Of a stretch of 10,773 bases of DNA, positions 1 to 7,239 are shown piece after piece. The translations under genes were made by a program, and so were the position numbers. Position 1 is the first letter of the stretch, and the number at the start of each line of letters is the position of its first letter. The notes under the pieces were generated by a model that was not told where the DNA came from, made no database searches, and worked only from the letters and a program-made list of their open reading frames with translations. The stretch comes from Bacillota bacterium (GTDB lineage: Bacteria > Bacillota > Clostridia > Clostridiales > Clostridiaceae). The DNA lies in contig JAEXSY010000238.1 of NCBI GenBank assembly GCA_023440105.1, positions 1-10,773 on the forward strand, given 5' to 3'.

Positions 1-2
1 AT

Positions 3-50
3 TTTGAGGTATGTGAAGAGATAAATAAAGTATTGAAGCTACCAGTATAG
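3..50 (+). CDS. C-terminal end of an upstream gene (partial)
   Basis: One frame is open from the left edge and ends at TAG (48-50), giving about fifteen residues ending EINKVLKLPV. The other two forward frames stop earlier. A good intrinsic terminator begins inside the last codons, which is what one expects at the end of a real gene. The piece is too short to assign a family or function. It could also be untranslated sequence, so the call rests mainly on the terminator. Confidence 0.45.
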   Translation, partial: FEVCEEINKVLKLPV

Positions 51-67
51 TTTGCTGGTAGCTTTTT
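35..67 (+). terminator. Intrinsic terminator of the upstream gene
   Basis: The arms AAGCTACCAG (36-45) and CTGGTAGCTT (55-64) pair perfectly over 10 bp around a 9-nt loop and run into five T residues (63-67). The 5' arm overlaps the last codons of the partial upstream gene. This separates that gene from the regulator downstream. Confidence 0.8.
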
Positions 68-161
68 ATCTGGAATATGAATAGAATCAATGGCTATTAA
101 TCTATTTATTTATGCTCTAACTGAAGCTGAAAACCATATTCCTTATCATGAATAGAAATTA

Positions 162-190
162 TGGAAATTTATATATCATTAATATATAAT
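162..190 (+). promoter_or_regulatory. Possible sigma-A promoter of the LevR-type regulator
   Basis: TGGAAA (162-167, four of six matches to TTGACA) lies 17 bp before a perfect TATAAT (185-190). Transcription would start near 197 and leave a leader of about 60 nt. The region is very AT-rich, so a chance match is possible. No -24/-12 element is seen here, which fits a regulator made from a housekeeping promoter. Confidence 0.4.
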
Positions 191-202
191 TTAAATTATA
201 TA
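183..202. repeat. Perfect 20-bp AT-only palindrome
   Basis: The sequence TATATAATTT followed by AAATTATATA is an exact palindrome. It overlaps the -10 box and the expected start of transcription of the regulator gene. It could be an autoregulatory operator. It consists only of A and T, so it may equally be low-complexity sequence. Confidence 0.4.
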
Positions 203-255
203 ACAATTAATGTAAAATAGCGTCCGATTACTGTTTGTACAAAGGGGGGATGACT

Positions 256-2922
256 GTGAGAAGAATAGATGCTGTATACGAAAAAATAAAGGAATTAAAT
301 TATGAGCCGGGGATAAGTGCCGCTGAGCTAGCAGAGGAGATGAACCTGGAGAGAGCAAATGTCAGCAAGGATTTAAATCGCTTACATGAGGAAGGAAAGC
401 TGATTAAATTAAAAGGGAAGCCTGTACTATTTGCTTTGAAAGGGGAAGAAGAGGAAGAGGAAATCAGTAATTTAGATAGCTTTTTAAAGCTAAATCCAAG
501 CCTATATACCGCTGGTGAGCAGGCTAAAGCTTCAATTTTATATCCTCCGAAGAAAATGAATATGTTTATTTTAGGAGATACGGGAGTAGGTAAATCCATG
601 TTTGCTGAATTAATACATAAATATGCTCAGGAAATGAAGGTTATGGATGTAAATGCACCCTTCATTAGCTTTAACTGTGCAGACTATGCTAATAATCCCA
701 ACCTTCTTTTAGGGCAGATCTTTGGTGTGAAAAAAGGCGCTTACACCGGTGCAGATATTGATAAGGCTGGGTTGGTGGAAAAGGCAGATGAGGGAATATT
801 ATTTTTAGATGAGGTTCATAGGCTGCCACCAGAGGGACAGGAAATATTTTTTACCTTTATTGATACTGGAAGGTATCGCCGTCTTGGAGAAACTGAGTTT
901 AGCAGAAGCTCTAGGGTTCTAATAATCTGTGCAACCACAGAAAATCCTGAATCTACCCTTCTAAACACCTTCATGAGAAGGATTCCCATGGTTATAAATA
1001 TACCAAGCCTTAAGGATAGAAGCTTAGAGGAGAGATTTGGACTCATATGCCAGTTCTTTAAGGAAGAAAGCTTTAAGCTGGGAAAAGGTATAAGAGTATC
1101 CGTTAATAGCTTAAAGGCCTTCGCTGGCTATAACTGTCCTAATAATATTGGACAGCTAAAAAGTGATATACAGCTTTCCTGTGCAAGGGCATATGTGAAT
1201 TTTGTATCTAATAAAAAGAAAGAGATAAAGATCAATACCATCGACCTTCCAGCCAATATTCGAGAGGGATTATACACCGTTACGGACCATAGAAAGCTCT
1301 GGAATAAGCTTATTGATTTAAATTCAAGATATGTATTTTTTGATGGGGATGAGGAGGACTTATTCCTTCAAGAGGGAATGGACAGAGAAACTATTTATGA
1401 CATGTTAGAGGACAGGCTATTGGAGCTAAAAAGAAGCGGCATCAGCGATGAAGAACTAGCAAAGGAGATGGAAAAAACCATAGATAATTCCTTTAAGGAA
1501 TATTTAAATACCTTAAATAGGAGAAAGGATATTGCTGACTTTACTAACATCATACCGGAAAAGCTCGTTGATATAATAAAGGATGTATTAGCCTATAGTG
1601 AAATAAGTCTTGGAAGAAGTCTCAGTGAAAAAATATATTATGGCATGGCTGTTCATATAGCTAATTCCATTGAGAGAATAAGACAGAATGAAACAATAAT
1701 AAATCCACAGACGAATAAAATCAGACAGGAGCACAGCAGAGAATTTAACATAGCCTTAAGTTGTCTAAAAAGGCTTGAGAGAAGTCTGGATATTACCTTC
1801 CCTATCGATGAGGCGTCCTTTCTTACAATGTTTTTTATTTATGAGGACAATATTTCTTCCGTTGATAAGGATGAGGTGAAAATAATAGTTGTAGCCCATG
1901 GCTCCTCCACAGCTACTTCTATGGCAGAAGCCACCAATAAGCTCTTAGGTTCAAATTATGCTATTGGAATAAATGCTCCCATTGATGAAAAGCCACAGCT
2001 GGTCATTAATAGAATTAAGCATTTTATAGAAAGCTCTGGAATAAAATCAGATATATTATTTCTTGTGGATATGGGTTCTCTTACTACCTTTGGTGAGGAG
2101 GTAGAGGAAAAGGTGGGGAATAAAACTAGAACTATACCTCTAGTAAGCACCCTTCATGTAATTGAGGCGACTAGGCGTGCTATATTGGGGCAGAGCTTAG
2201 AAGAGGTTTATCTGGGGACTCTTGAGGTAAATAAGATAGCAGGGGAATCTATCAGAACTAAAAGCTATAGTAAGAAGAATGAGAAGCTGGCCATTGTAAC
2301 CATCTGTACCACTGGAGAGGGTGGAGCGCTGGCAATGAAGGGACTTTTAGAGGAGAGGCTCCATTATGATAAAGGACTTATAGATATTATACCAATCATG
2401 TTTCAGGGAAATGAGCAAGCTAGTCTAAAGATTAATCAGATAGGAAGCACTCATAAGGTAATCTGTATTATAAGTCCCTTTAATATAAGCTCCCAAGTAA
2501 TCCAGCTAGGCCTTCCGGATATAGTCAGGGATGAGGGAATAGAGAAGCTTCAAACAATAATTGATGAGGAAACCACTTATATAAAGATGGGAGCTGCCCT
2601 AGATAATCAGCTAAATAATATCAGCGGTGTAGAGGTTTTGGAGGACATCAAGGAGTTTAACAGCACCATTCTTGAAAAGCTAAAATTAAAGGTATCTACA
2701 AATATACTAATTGGTGAAGCTCTCCATGTTGCCTGTCTCATTGATAGGCTTAAGGCTGGAGATTCGGGAAAGCTCTTCAAGAATAAAGAGAAATATATTA
2801 ATGATAACCATGAATACTTTAAAGCTGTTAAGGATGCCGTTCCTCTATTAAATAGGAAATACAGTGTTGAAATAAGTGAAGATGATATTTGTAGGATTGT
2901 TAGCTTTTTCCTACAGAAATAA
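256..2922 (+). CDS. LevR-type sigma-54-dependent activator with PRD and PTS EIIA/EIIB-like domains
   Basis: This is a PTS-controlled transcription activator that acts with sigma-54 RNA polymerase. In order it has a winged HTH (residues ~20-60), an AAA+ domain (~80-320), PRD1 (~430-540), an EIIA-Man-like domain (~541-670), an EIIB-Gat-like region (~675-780) and PRD2 (~790-888). Walker A is GDTGVGKS (107-114), the sigma-54 contact loop is GAYTGA (161-166), and the Walker B acids are D185 and E186. Candidate phosphorylation sites are H467 (PRD1), H548 in VVAHGSS (EIIA), C684 in ICTTGEGG (EIIB-like) and H824 (PRD2). H548 and H824 correspond in order and spacing to His585 and His869 of Bacillus subtilis LevR, which are known to have opposite effects on activity. 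The usual second PRD histidine is Phe in both PRDs. I chose GTG at 256 because the purine tract AAAGGGGGG (241-249) is correctly spaced from it; ATG 250 abuts that tract and TTG 235 precedes it. The length of 888 residues is normal for the family. Its likely target is the PTS operon at 7894. Confidence 0.93.
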   Translation: MRRIDAVYEKIKELNYEPGISAAELAEEMNLERANVSKDLNRLHEEGKLIKLKGKPVLFALKGEEEEEEISNLDSFLKLNPSLYTAGEQAKASILYPPKKMNMFILGDTGVGKSMFAELIHKYAQEMKVMDVNAPFISFNCADYANNPNLLLGQIFGVKKGAYTGADIDKAGLVEKADEGILFLDEVHRLPPEGQEIFFTFIDTGRYRRLGETEFSRSSRVLIICATTENPESTLLNTFMRRIPMVINIPSLKDRSLEERFGLICQFFKEESFKLGKGIRVSVNSLKAFAGYNCPNNIGQLKSDIQLSCARAYVNFVSNKKKEIKINTIDLPANIREGLYTVTDHRKLWNKLIDLNSRYVFFDGDEEDLFLQEGMDRETIYDMLEDRLLELKRSGISDEELAKEMEKTIDNSFKEYLNTLNRRKDIADFTNIIPEKLVDIIKDVLAYSEISLGRSLSEKIYYGMAVHIANSIERIRQNETIINPQTNKIRQEHSREFNIALSCLKRLERSLDITFPIDEASFLTMFFIYEDNISSVDKDEVKIIVVAHGSSTATSMAEATNKLLGSNYAIGINAPIDEKPQLVINRIKHFIESSGIKSDILFLVDMGSLTTFGEEVEEKVGNKTRTIPLVSTLHVIEATRRAILGQSLEEVYLGTLEVNKIAGESIRTKSYSKKNEKLAIVTICTTGEGGALAMKGLLEERLHYDKGLIDIIPIMFQGNEQASLKINQIGSTHKVICIISPFNISSQVIQLGLPDIVRDEGIEKLQTIIDEETTYIKMGAALDNQLNNISGVEVLEDIKEFNSTILEKLKLKVSTNILIGEALHVACLIDRLKAGDSGKLFKNKEKYINDNHEYFKAVKDAVPLLNRKYSVEISEDDICRIVSFFLQK

Positions 2923-2924
2923 TT

Positions 2925-2960
2925 AATATATCCCTATAATCTTTCATAGGGATATATTTT
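2925..2960 (+). terminator. Intrinsic terminator of the regulator gene (possibly bidirectional)
   Basis: Thirteen-bp perfect arms (2925-2937 and 2946-2958) enclose an 8-nt loop and end in TTTT (2957-2960), directly after the regulator stop codon. The hairpin is nearly symmetrical, so it could also stop the converging reverse-strand operon, although the T-tract in that direction is weak. Confidence 0.78.
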
Positions 2961-2978
2961 GTCATATGTAAATAAAAA

Positions 2979-3035
2979 TTTAATTTCAGTTTGAATTTAT
3001 AAACAGAATTTATTATTTCAATCAACGAAATTAAA
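2979..3035. repeat. AT-rich inverted repeat between convergent transcription units
   Basis: The arms TTTAATTTC (2979-2987) and GAAATTAAA (3027-3035) pair over 9 bp, 39 nt apart. Read on the reverse strand, the second arm runs into a T-rich stretch, so this may help end the six-gene operon. The stem is weak and the loop is long. Confidence 0.25.
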
Positions 3036-3080
3036 AAAACATAGGTATATTAATTCAAATCCTGTTATTATTATTTATTT

Positions 3081-3103
3081 TAGTCTGTTAGGGCTATTTT
3101 TTT
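3081..3103 (+). terminator. Weak terminator-like hairpin next to the 3' end of the reverse operon
   Basis: A 5-bp stem with one G-T pair (3081-3085 with 3092-3096) is followed by seven T residues (3097-3103). It points toward the reverse operon and would block plus-strand read-through into it. The short stem makes this a weak call. Confidence 0.3.
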
Positions 3104-3105
3104 CG

Positions 3106-3819
3106 CTACTCTATATTATATATTTTCAGTGCCTCTGCTTTAATCTTAACAAATAATTCGTACATTTTTTTGTCGTACAAGTATACTTCTTCATCTTTTA
3201 TTTCTGAATAGATAACACCTTCTACTTCTAGCTCTTCTTCTGTAAAAAGCTTAGGCTGATTATTATCTAACTTAAACTTGCTATAAGTTATTGTTGACGG
3301 CAGATAGATAATATCATTATCACCAAAATATGAATTCTTAGCTGGCATTAAAAACAATAAATATTCTTTTTCTAGATCCATAGGACTATAGCCTTCGTAG
3401 CTATAAATTTTCGGCTGCACTTTAGAGTTTATGAAAGTACAATTTATTGGTTCAAAAATATTGATTTTTTCTCCAATCTCTAAATCTCCCTTATAAATCT
3501 CAAGGATTTCTACTTCTGACAATACACATCCAGTATATATATTTCTGATGAATTCTGGACTCAATTTAACTCTTACAACAATTTTTGATAAGTCTTCTAA
3601 CTCTAAAAAACTGTGAACAGAATCTCCGCTTCCATATATATCGTAATCCTCATCAAAGGGATAGGGCATAGCCTGAACTTTCAATTCACGATTTTCTAGA
3701 TAAGTATCGAAATCCACATCATTAATATAACTTTTCTTAATGTTTCTTCCATAACTAATGGAATAACTTAATCCTATAATAAACACAGTAATCAGTAGAA
3801 ATACTAATATTTTTTTCAA
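3106..3819 (-). CDS. Membrane-anchored extracytoplasmic protein of unknown function, last gene of the ABC operon
   Basis: I do not recognise a named family. The product has 237 residues. A short basic N-terminus (MKK) leads into one hydrophobic segment (~4-19), then a hydrophilic domain of about 210 residues outside the membrane. There is no lipobox cysteine. The domain has a segment of the form KIVVRVKL...EVEILEIYKGDLEIGEKINIFEP and later KEYLLFLMPAK, a beta-rich arrangement I associate with uncharacterised Firmicutes surface proteins. The start is TTG at 3819, placed six bases after AAGGAG; the longer in-frame ATG start would begin inside the ATPase gene and lacks such spacing. It begins 13 bases after the ATPase stop, so it is co-transcribed. 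By position it could be an accessory or immunity protein of the ABC complex; that is inference only. Confidence 0.75.
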   Translation of the reverse strand: MKKILVFLLITVFIIGLSYSISYGRNIKKSYINDVDFDTYLENRELKVQAMPYPFDEDYDIYGSGDSVHSFLELEDLSKIVVRVKLSPEFIRNIYTGCVLSEVEILEIYKGDLEIGEKINIFEPINCTFINSKVQPKIYSYEGYSPMDLEKEYLLFLMPAKNSYFGDNDIIYLPSTITYSKFKLDNNQPKLFTEEELEVEGVIYSEIKDEEVYLYDKKMYELFVKIKAEALKIYNIE

Positions 3820-3832
3820 GACAGTCTCCTTT

Positions 3833-4468
3833 CTACACCACGCGTCCATTCTCAATCTCTATTAATTCGTGGCAAAGGTTCAAATCATTTATATTGTGGC
3901 TCGCAATTATCACTGTAGCTCCTCTATTTGCCTCTTCCTTTATAATATCCTCTACAATCTTCATTCCTGACTTATCTAAAGCATTAGTTGGCTCATCCAA
4001 AAGTAGAATATCTGGAGCTTCCATAATAGCTTGAGCAATCCCCAATCGTTGTTTCATACCGAGAGAATATTTCCTTATGGTACGTTTATCTTTAGGATCA
4101 AGACCAACTCTATTCAACGCATTATTCATCTCTTTTATTGTTATTATCTTCTTTATATCCGCTAGAATTTTTAGCACCTGTATTCCCGTGTAATCTTTCC
4201 AAAAATCTGGAGTCTCTATAACTACACCTATACTCACTGGGAAATCTATATCTTTGTGCAACTCTTTATTTTGAATTAATATCTTTCCCTTATTAGCTCT
4301 AATAAGACCAGCAATCATCCTAAGTAGCATGGTTTTTCCTGAGCCATTTCTACCATGAATACCATAAACTTTCCCAGGCTCAAAGGATAAGTTTATGTCT
4401 TTAAGTATTAATGTGCCTTTAATTTTCTTTTCTATATCCTCTAATACAATTGAAGAATTATTAATCAT
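3833..4468 (-). CDS. ABC transporter ATP-binding protein, BcrA/LanF type
   Basis: This 211-residue cytoplasmic ATPase would power the membrane proteins encoded just upstream. Visible motifs are Walker A GRNGSGKT (39-46), signature YSLGMKQRL (134-142), Walker B ILLLDE (154-159), the D-loop at 162-165 and the switch histidine H191 in ASHN. At the Q-loop position the sequence is VVIETPDFW, with E85 in place of Gln. Such an E-loop is known from LanF subunits of lantibiotic immunity transporters (LanFEG). The signature SLGMKQRL is also typical of the bacitracin/lantibiotic resistance group. I chose ATG at 4468 because AGGAG (4474-4478) lies 5 nt before it; the GTG at 4483 would overlap that site. 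The gene starts 11 bases after the preceding stop. Export of drugs or of a self-made toxin, or envelope maintenance, are all possible. Confidence 0.92.
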   Translation of the reverse strand: MINNSSIVLEDIEKKIKGTLILKDINLSFEPGKVYGIHGRNGSGKTMLLRMIAGLIRANKGKILIQNKELHKDIDFPVSIGVVIETPDFWKDYTGIQVLKILADIKKIITIKEMNNALNRVGLDPKDKRTIRKYSLGMKQRLGIAQAIMEAPDILLLDEPTNALDKSGMKIVEDIIKEEANRGATVIIASHNINDLNLCHELIEIENGRVV

Positions 4469-4479
4469 ATTATCTCCTA

Positions 4480-5205
4480 TCACAGTACTTCTTTATTTTT
4501 TAATGTAAAAATATTTAATAAAATAATCACTACTATACCAAAGAATAAAAATATAAGCTGATAGAGAAAACCTCCATTATATAAATTATTATTGTAATAA
4601 AACAAAGCATTGGAAATGGGGAAAAATCTATATAATTCTTTAGAAATTAATCCATCAAAAACATACTTAGTTACCACTAAAAAAACTGCTTGAATACCTA
4701 TGACTGCAAAGACAGCGTATGCTGCATTAATAAAAATTGAGATAGTATTAATTACTACCAAAACCAGGAACATATATAGGAAATACATAATCATATTCTT
4801 TATACTATCAGCATCAATTTTTACACCATTCCCACCTAATACAGTTACTGCTAATGTGATTAGATATAGAACTGAACAGATTAATAAAACGTAAAGCATA
4901 AGCATTAAGTAGTTATGCAGTAAATATTTCTCCAGTTTATTCGTTCTAGTCAGTATATAGTTTAATCGACTTATGAGATTTTCCTCTAAATAATTTCCCC
5001 AAAAGTAAATTAATAGTAGCTGTGGAATAATCCATTTGATAAATGTAATAGCTAAGGATGAGTAATTCTTAAAACTGATATATCCATAGGTTATACTAAG
5101 TAATTCTCCAAAACTTGCTGTCTCCATGGTATAGTGAATAAGAAGTCCAATAACAATCGTACTTAGAATAGCTATAATTAGTTTTTTATTCATATCATTT
5201 ACCAT
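4480..5205 (-). CDS. Polytopic membrane protein, probable ABC permease subunit
   Basis: The product has 241 residues and about six hydrophobic segments: ~8-24, ~50-68, ~97-125, ~138-160, ~160-182 and a last one near the C-terminus (~214-234) followed by LKNKEVL. There is a long basic cytoplasmic loop between the second and third (RTNKLEKYL). I see no catalytic motif. It overlaps the previous gene by 11 bases, which suggests translational coupling and a joint complex with the E-loop ATPase encoded next. GAGG lies four bases before ATG 5205; the ATG four codons later (5193) is an alternative start. The size and layout fit LanE/LanG-like or DUF2705-like ABC membrane subunits, but the sequence alone does not decide which. 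Confidence 0.8.
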   Translation of the reverse strand: MVNDMNKKLIIAILSTIVIGLLIHYTMETASFGELLSITYGYISFKNYSSLAITFIKWIIPQLLLIYFWGNYLEENLISRLNYILTRTNKLEKYLLHNYLMLMLYVLLICSVLYLITLAVTVLGGNGVKIDADSIKNMIMYFLYMFLVLVVINTISIFINAAYAVFAVIGIQAVFLVVTKYVFDGLISKELYRFFPISNALFYYNNNLYNGGFLYQLIFLFFGIVVIILLNIFTLKNKEVL

Positions 5206-5899
5206 TAATCCTCTTAATTAAGTTTGTTCTTTTAAGTATCATATACATAATCCATAAGAACGCAGCAGACAGCAGTATATAATATATAGTATACATAAGA
5301 ATCTTTACCCAATAATCAATATAAAAGAACATATACATAATTTCATGTACGCTTAAATAGTATTTAAATTGAATATATGTAGAAGAATATCCTACAGATG
5401 CTGTAATTCCTACTATTATTACAGTTAAAAAATAGGTTATTGCAGTATTTTTACACCAAGTACAAATTAGTAGAAAAAGACTACCAATATAGTACCACCC
5501 CACCGTTTGGATTAAAAAAGCCACAAGGAGAAATCCAAAATATACTACAGATATAAAATATTTATTAGGAGAAAAAAATAAGGCTACTAAGATATTTGTC
5601 AACAAATAAGTTCCAGAATAGTAAATGCAGTATATAAATAATTGTTTATGAAAGGAAAGCGTTAATAGAAACTTATCCTTGAATCTTGTTACCATCTCAG
5701 TAACAAAGAGTTTCGACGAAATAGGGATAACTCCCAATAGAAAAACAAGGAGATATATTGATATAAAATATGCTCTGTTATACAAGAGAGAAATATAGTG
5801 TTCTAAAGACTGTCCCGGTTCATCAAGGGCTATTAAGCAAAAGATAATCAAAATAATTGAAATTCCTATAACACCATATTTTCTATAATAATGCTTCAT
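5195..5899 (-). CDS. Polytopic membrane protein, probable ABC permease subunit
   Basis: The product has 234 residues and six or seven hydrophobic segments: ~8-25, ~44-61, ~85-109, two between ~114 and ~148, ~151-172 and ~200-222. It ends in a basic tail (LKRTNLIKRINGK). It is rich in Tyr, Phe and Ile. The basic loop after the second segment (RFKDKFLLTLSFHKQ) resembles the cytoplasmic coupling loop of ABC-2 type permeases. It overlaps the upstream permease gene by 17 bases and the next gene by 11, so the three membrane proteins look translationally coupled. GAGG lies four bases before ATG 5899. A role as a subunit of the same ABC complex is inferred from context. Confidence 0.8.
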   Translation of the reverse strand: MKHYYRKYGVIGISIILIIFCLIALDEPGQSLEHYISLLYNRAYFISIYLLVFLLGVIPISSKLFVTEMVTRFKDKFLLTLSFHKQLFIYCIYYSGTYLLTNILVALFFSPNKYFISVVYFGFLLVAFLIQTVGWYYIGSLFLLICTWCKNTAITYFLTVIIVGITASVGYSSTYIQFKYYLSVHEIMYMFFYIDYWVKILMYTIYYILLSAAFLWIMYMILKRTNLIKRINGK

Positions 5900-6719
5900 T
5901 ATGCCTCAATCCTCTCCAAATAAATAAAGCACTAATTATAATTAAAAATAAAAGAAATCCAATGATTACCCATATACTTCCATAGGGGTTAACCTTTAAT
6001 ATATAAGTCTCTACAATAAACCTAGTGTTAAGATTGCTAATCTTAGTACCAATTAGTGAAGTAGCTGTATGATAGAACACAAAAAACACCATGGGTACTA
6101 ATAAAATAGTATACTTTTTTGCATGATTTAGAAATGTAATTGAAAAGGATAGTAGTGCTGCTACTGCACCAGTTATTCCTCTCAAAATAATGAATATGAA
6201 GTTGTTTAGATATGGATAGAAATTCTCAAAATAATTAAGAACTCGTTTTTCATCTGGTTCCATTAAATTATTATAAGTTATTTTTTCAGTTAAATGGCCT
6301 TGTATTGGAAAAGCAGAAAGGGCTAAGAATTGACTTATTAATAGTGTGAATACAATTACAAAAAATACTGTTATCATCATAGCTGTGGCTTTATATATAA
6401 CATATCTTTCTTTGCTCATACGAGTAAAGATATAATTATGAATACCATACTCTTTCTCATCGTAAAATATATCCGATGCAATGATTGGTGCTGTTATAAA
6501 GAAAAGAAAGCTTCCAAATAAAAAATCCATGGATGCCCCTTTATAATTTTTAATAATAAATGAGCCATAAGCAGAAGGCACTTGAGACAAAGGTGCTCCG
6601 TAGTAAAAGTTACAGGTTATGAAAAAGTCCAAGAAAACTGTTATTAATAAAAGAGAGAAAACTATCCAGAACTGCTTCCTATGTATTATTTTTCTTATCT
6701 CTGATAAAATTATTATCAT
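5883..6719 (-). CDS. ABC-2 type permease subunit
   Basis: The product has 278 residues. A short amphipathic start (MIIILSEIRKIIHRKQF) precedes six membrane segments: ~18-36, ~66-83, ~112-134, ~175-197, ~202-224 and ~245-265. After the second segment comes DIFYDEKEYGIHNYIFTR (~83-100), typical of the cytoplasmic loop in ABC-2 permeases (an acidic/aromatic stretch followed by basic residues). The start is ATG 6719, with AAGGGG seven bases before it. A longer in-frame start at 6809 would read back through the intergenic hairpin into the previous gene and is not credible. It is the first and largest of three membrane subunits in the operon. Function: translocation or removal of an envelope-active substrate, by family analogy only. 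Confidence 0.87.
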   Translation of the reverse strand: MIIILSEIRKIIHRKQFWIVFSLLLITVFLDFFITCNFYYGAPLSQVPSAYGSFIIKNYKGASMDFLFGSFLFFITAPIIASDIFYDEKEYGIHNYIFTRMSKERYVIYKATAMMITVFFVIVFTLLISQFLALSAFPIQGHLTEKITYNNLMEPDEKRVLNYFENFYPYLNNFIFIILRGITGAVAALLSFSITFLNHAKKYTILLVPMVFFVFYHTATSLIGTKISNLNTRFIVETYILKVNPYGSIWVIIGFLLFLIIISALFIWRGLRHNEALL

Positions 6720-6737
6720 AATTATTCCCCTTATTTT

Positions 6738-6767
6738 GTGATAGCGATAAAATAATATCGCTATCAC
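6738..6767 (-). promoter_or_regulatory. 12-bp intercistronic hairpin between secreted-protein and transporter genes
   Basis: The arms GTGATAGCGATA (6738-6749) and TATCGCTATCAC (6756-6767) pair perfectly around a 6-nt loop. In the direction of the operon the stem is followed by AAAATAA, not a T-run, so it is not a normal intrinsic terminator for these genes. It lies 25 bases after the secreted-protein stop and just before the ribosome binding site of the permease gene. It may protect the upstream message from 3' decay and so raise expression of the secreted protein. On the plus strand it is followed by seven T residues and could stop antisense transcripts. Confidence 0.75.
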
Positions 6768-6792
6768 TTTTTTTACATTAATTAATTTAGTT

Positions 6793-7239
6793 TTAATTAA
6801 ACCAGACATTTCCTTTAACGTTATCCTTAGTCCAGATTGTTTGGGTTTTGTTCTCCATTCTCAACTGAACTGAAGTACCCGTACTATGTGGAATAGTATA
6901 ACCAGTAGATGAATTTGTATAATACATATGATATGTCCCAAGAGATGTAATACTTTGTAATTTGGAGTTTAATGGATCCCAAGTTCCATCACTCTTTTGT
7001 GAACGAAACCAACAATTTATCCCATCTGAGCTTCCGCCTATATATGTTACCTGTATTTTTCCATAATCTCGATCAGTTGTCTTAATTCCTGCTTTAGCAG
7101 TTCCATTATCGTGGTTATGTGGTAAATCGAAATTGAAAGATTTGTTATTCTCATAAGTATAAGAGAAAACAGTTGCGGTAGTACCAAATAGCATCAACAT
7201 CAAAACAACAATAATAAATCTCTTTTTTTCTACTCCCAT
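6793..7239 (-). CDS. Small secreted DUF2712-like protein, candidate bacteriocin-like effector
   Basis: The product has 148 residues and a Sec signal peptide: basic MGVEKKR, hydrophobic FIIVVLMLMLFG, and a likely cleavage after VFS (residue ~26). The mature part of about 122 residues is beta-rich with many Thr, Ser, Gly and aromatic residues and a single Cys. Its pattern (SFNFDLP near the start, IQVTYIGGSSDG..CWFRS, LGTYHMYYTNS, SVQLRMENK, final GNVWFN) resembles DUF2712 proteins of Bacillus and relatives; this is from memory and moderate in certainty. It also has the size and Sec route of lactococcin 972-type bacteriocins, though I do not see that family's sequence. It is the first gene of the operon, with AAAGGAAG before ATG 7239 and a promoter at 7392-7420. 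The function is unknown. Confidence 0.85.
   Translation of the reverse strand: MGVEKKRFIIVVLMLMLFGTTATVFSYTYENNKSFNFDLPHNHDNGTAKAGIKTTDRDYGKIQVTYIGGSSDGINCWFRSQKSDGTWDPLNSKLQSITSLGTYHMYYTNSSTGYTIPHSTGTSVQLRMENKTQTIWTKDNVKGNVWFN

Noticed and set aside
235..255. Upstream TTG (235) or ATG (250) start for the LevR-type regulator
   Set aside because: TTG lies before the only purine-rich ribosome binding tract, and ATG 250 abuts it with no spacing. GTG 256 is spaced correctly.
3820..3855. N-terminal extension of the anchored protein to 3855
   Set aside because: It would start inside the ATPase gene without a ribosome binding site, and it would put twelve unrelated residues before a normal MKK plus hydrophobic anchor.
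4700..4894. 64-codon forward frame within the reverse-strand operon
   Set aside because: It is antisense to a membrane-protein gene, has no ribosome binding site and resembles no known family.
6720..6809. N-terminal extension of the first permease to 6809
   Set aside because: It would read back through the 12-bp hairpin and overlap the end of the secreted-protein gene. ATG 6719 has a clear AAGGGG site, and the extension has no typical permease features.
6793..7239. Direct call as a lactococcin 972 family bacteriocin
   Set aside because: The size and Sec signal fit, but I cannot see the family's residue pattern; the DUF2712-like pattern fits better, so bacteriocin activity is kept as a hypothesis only.
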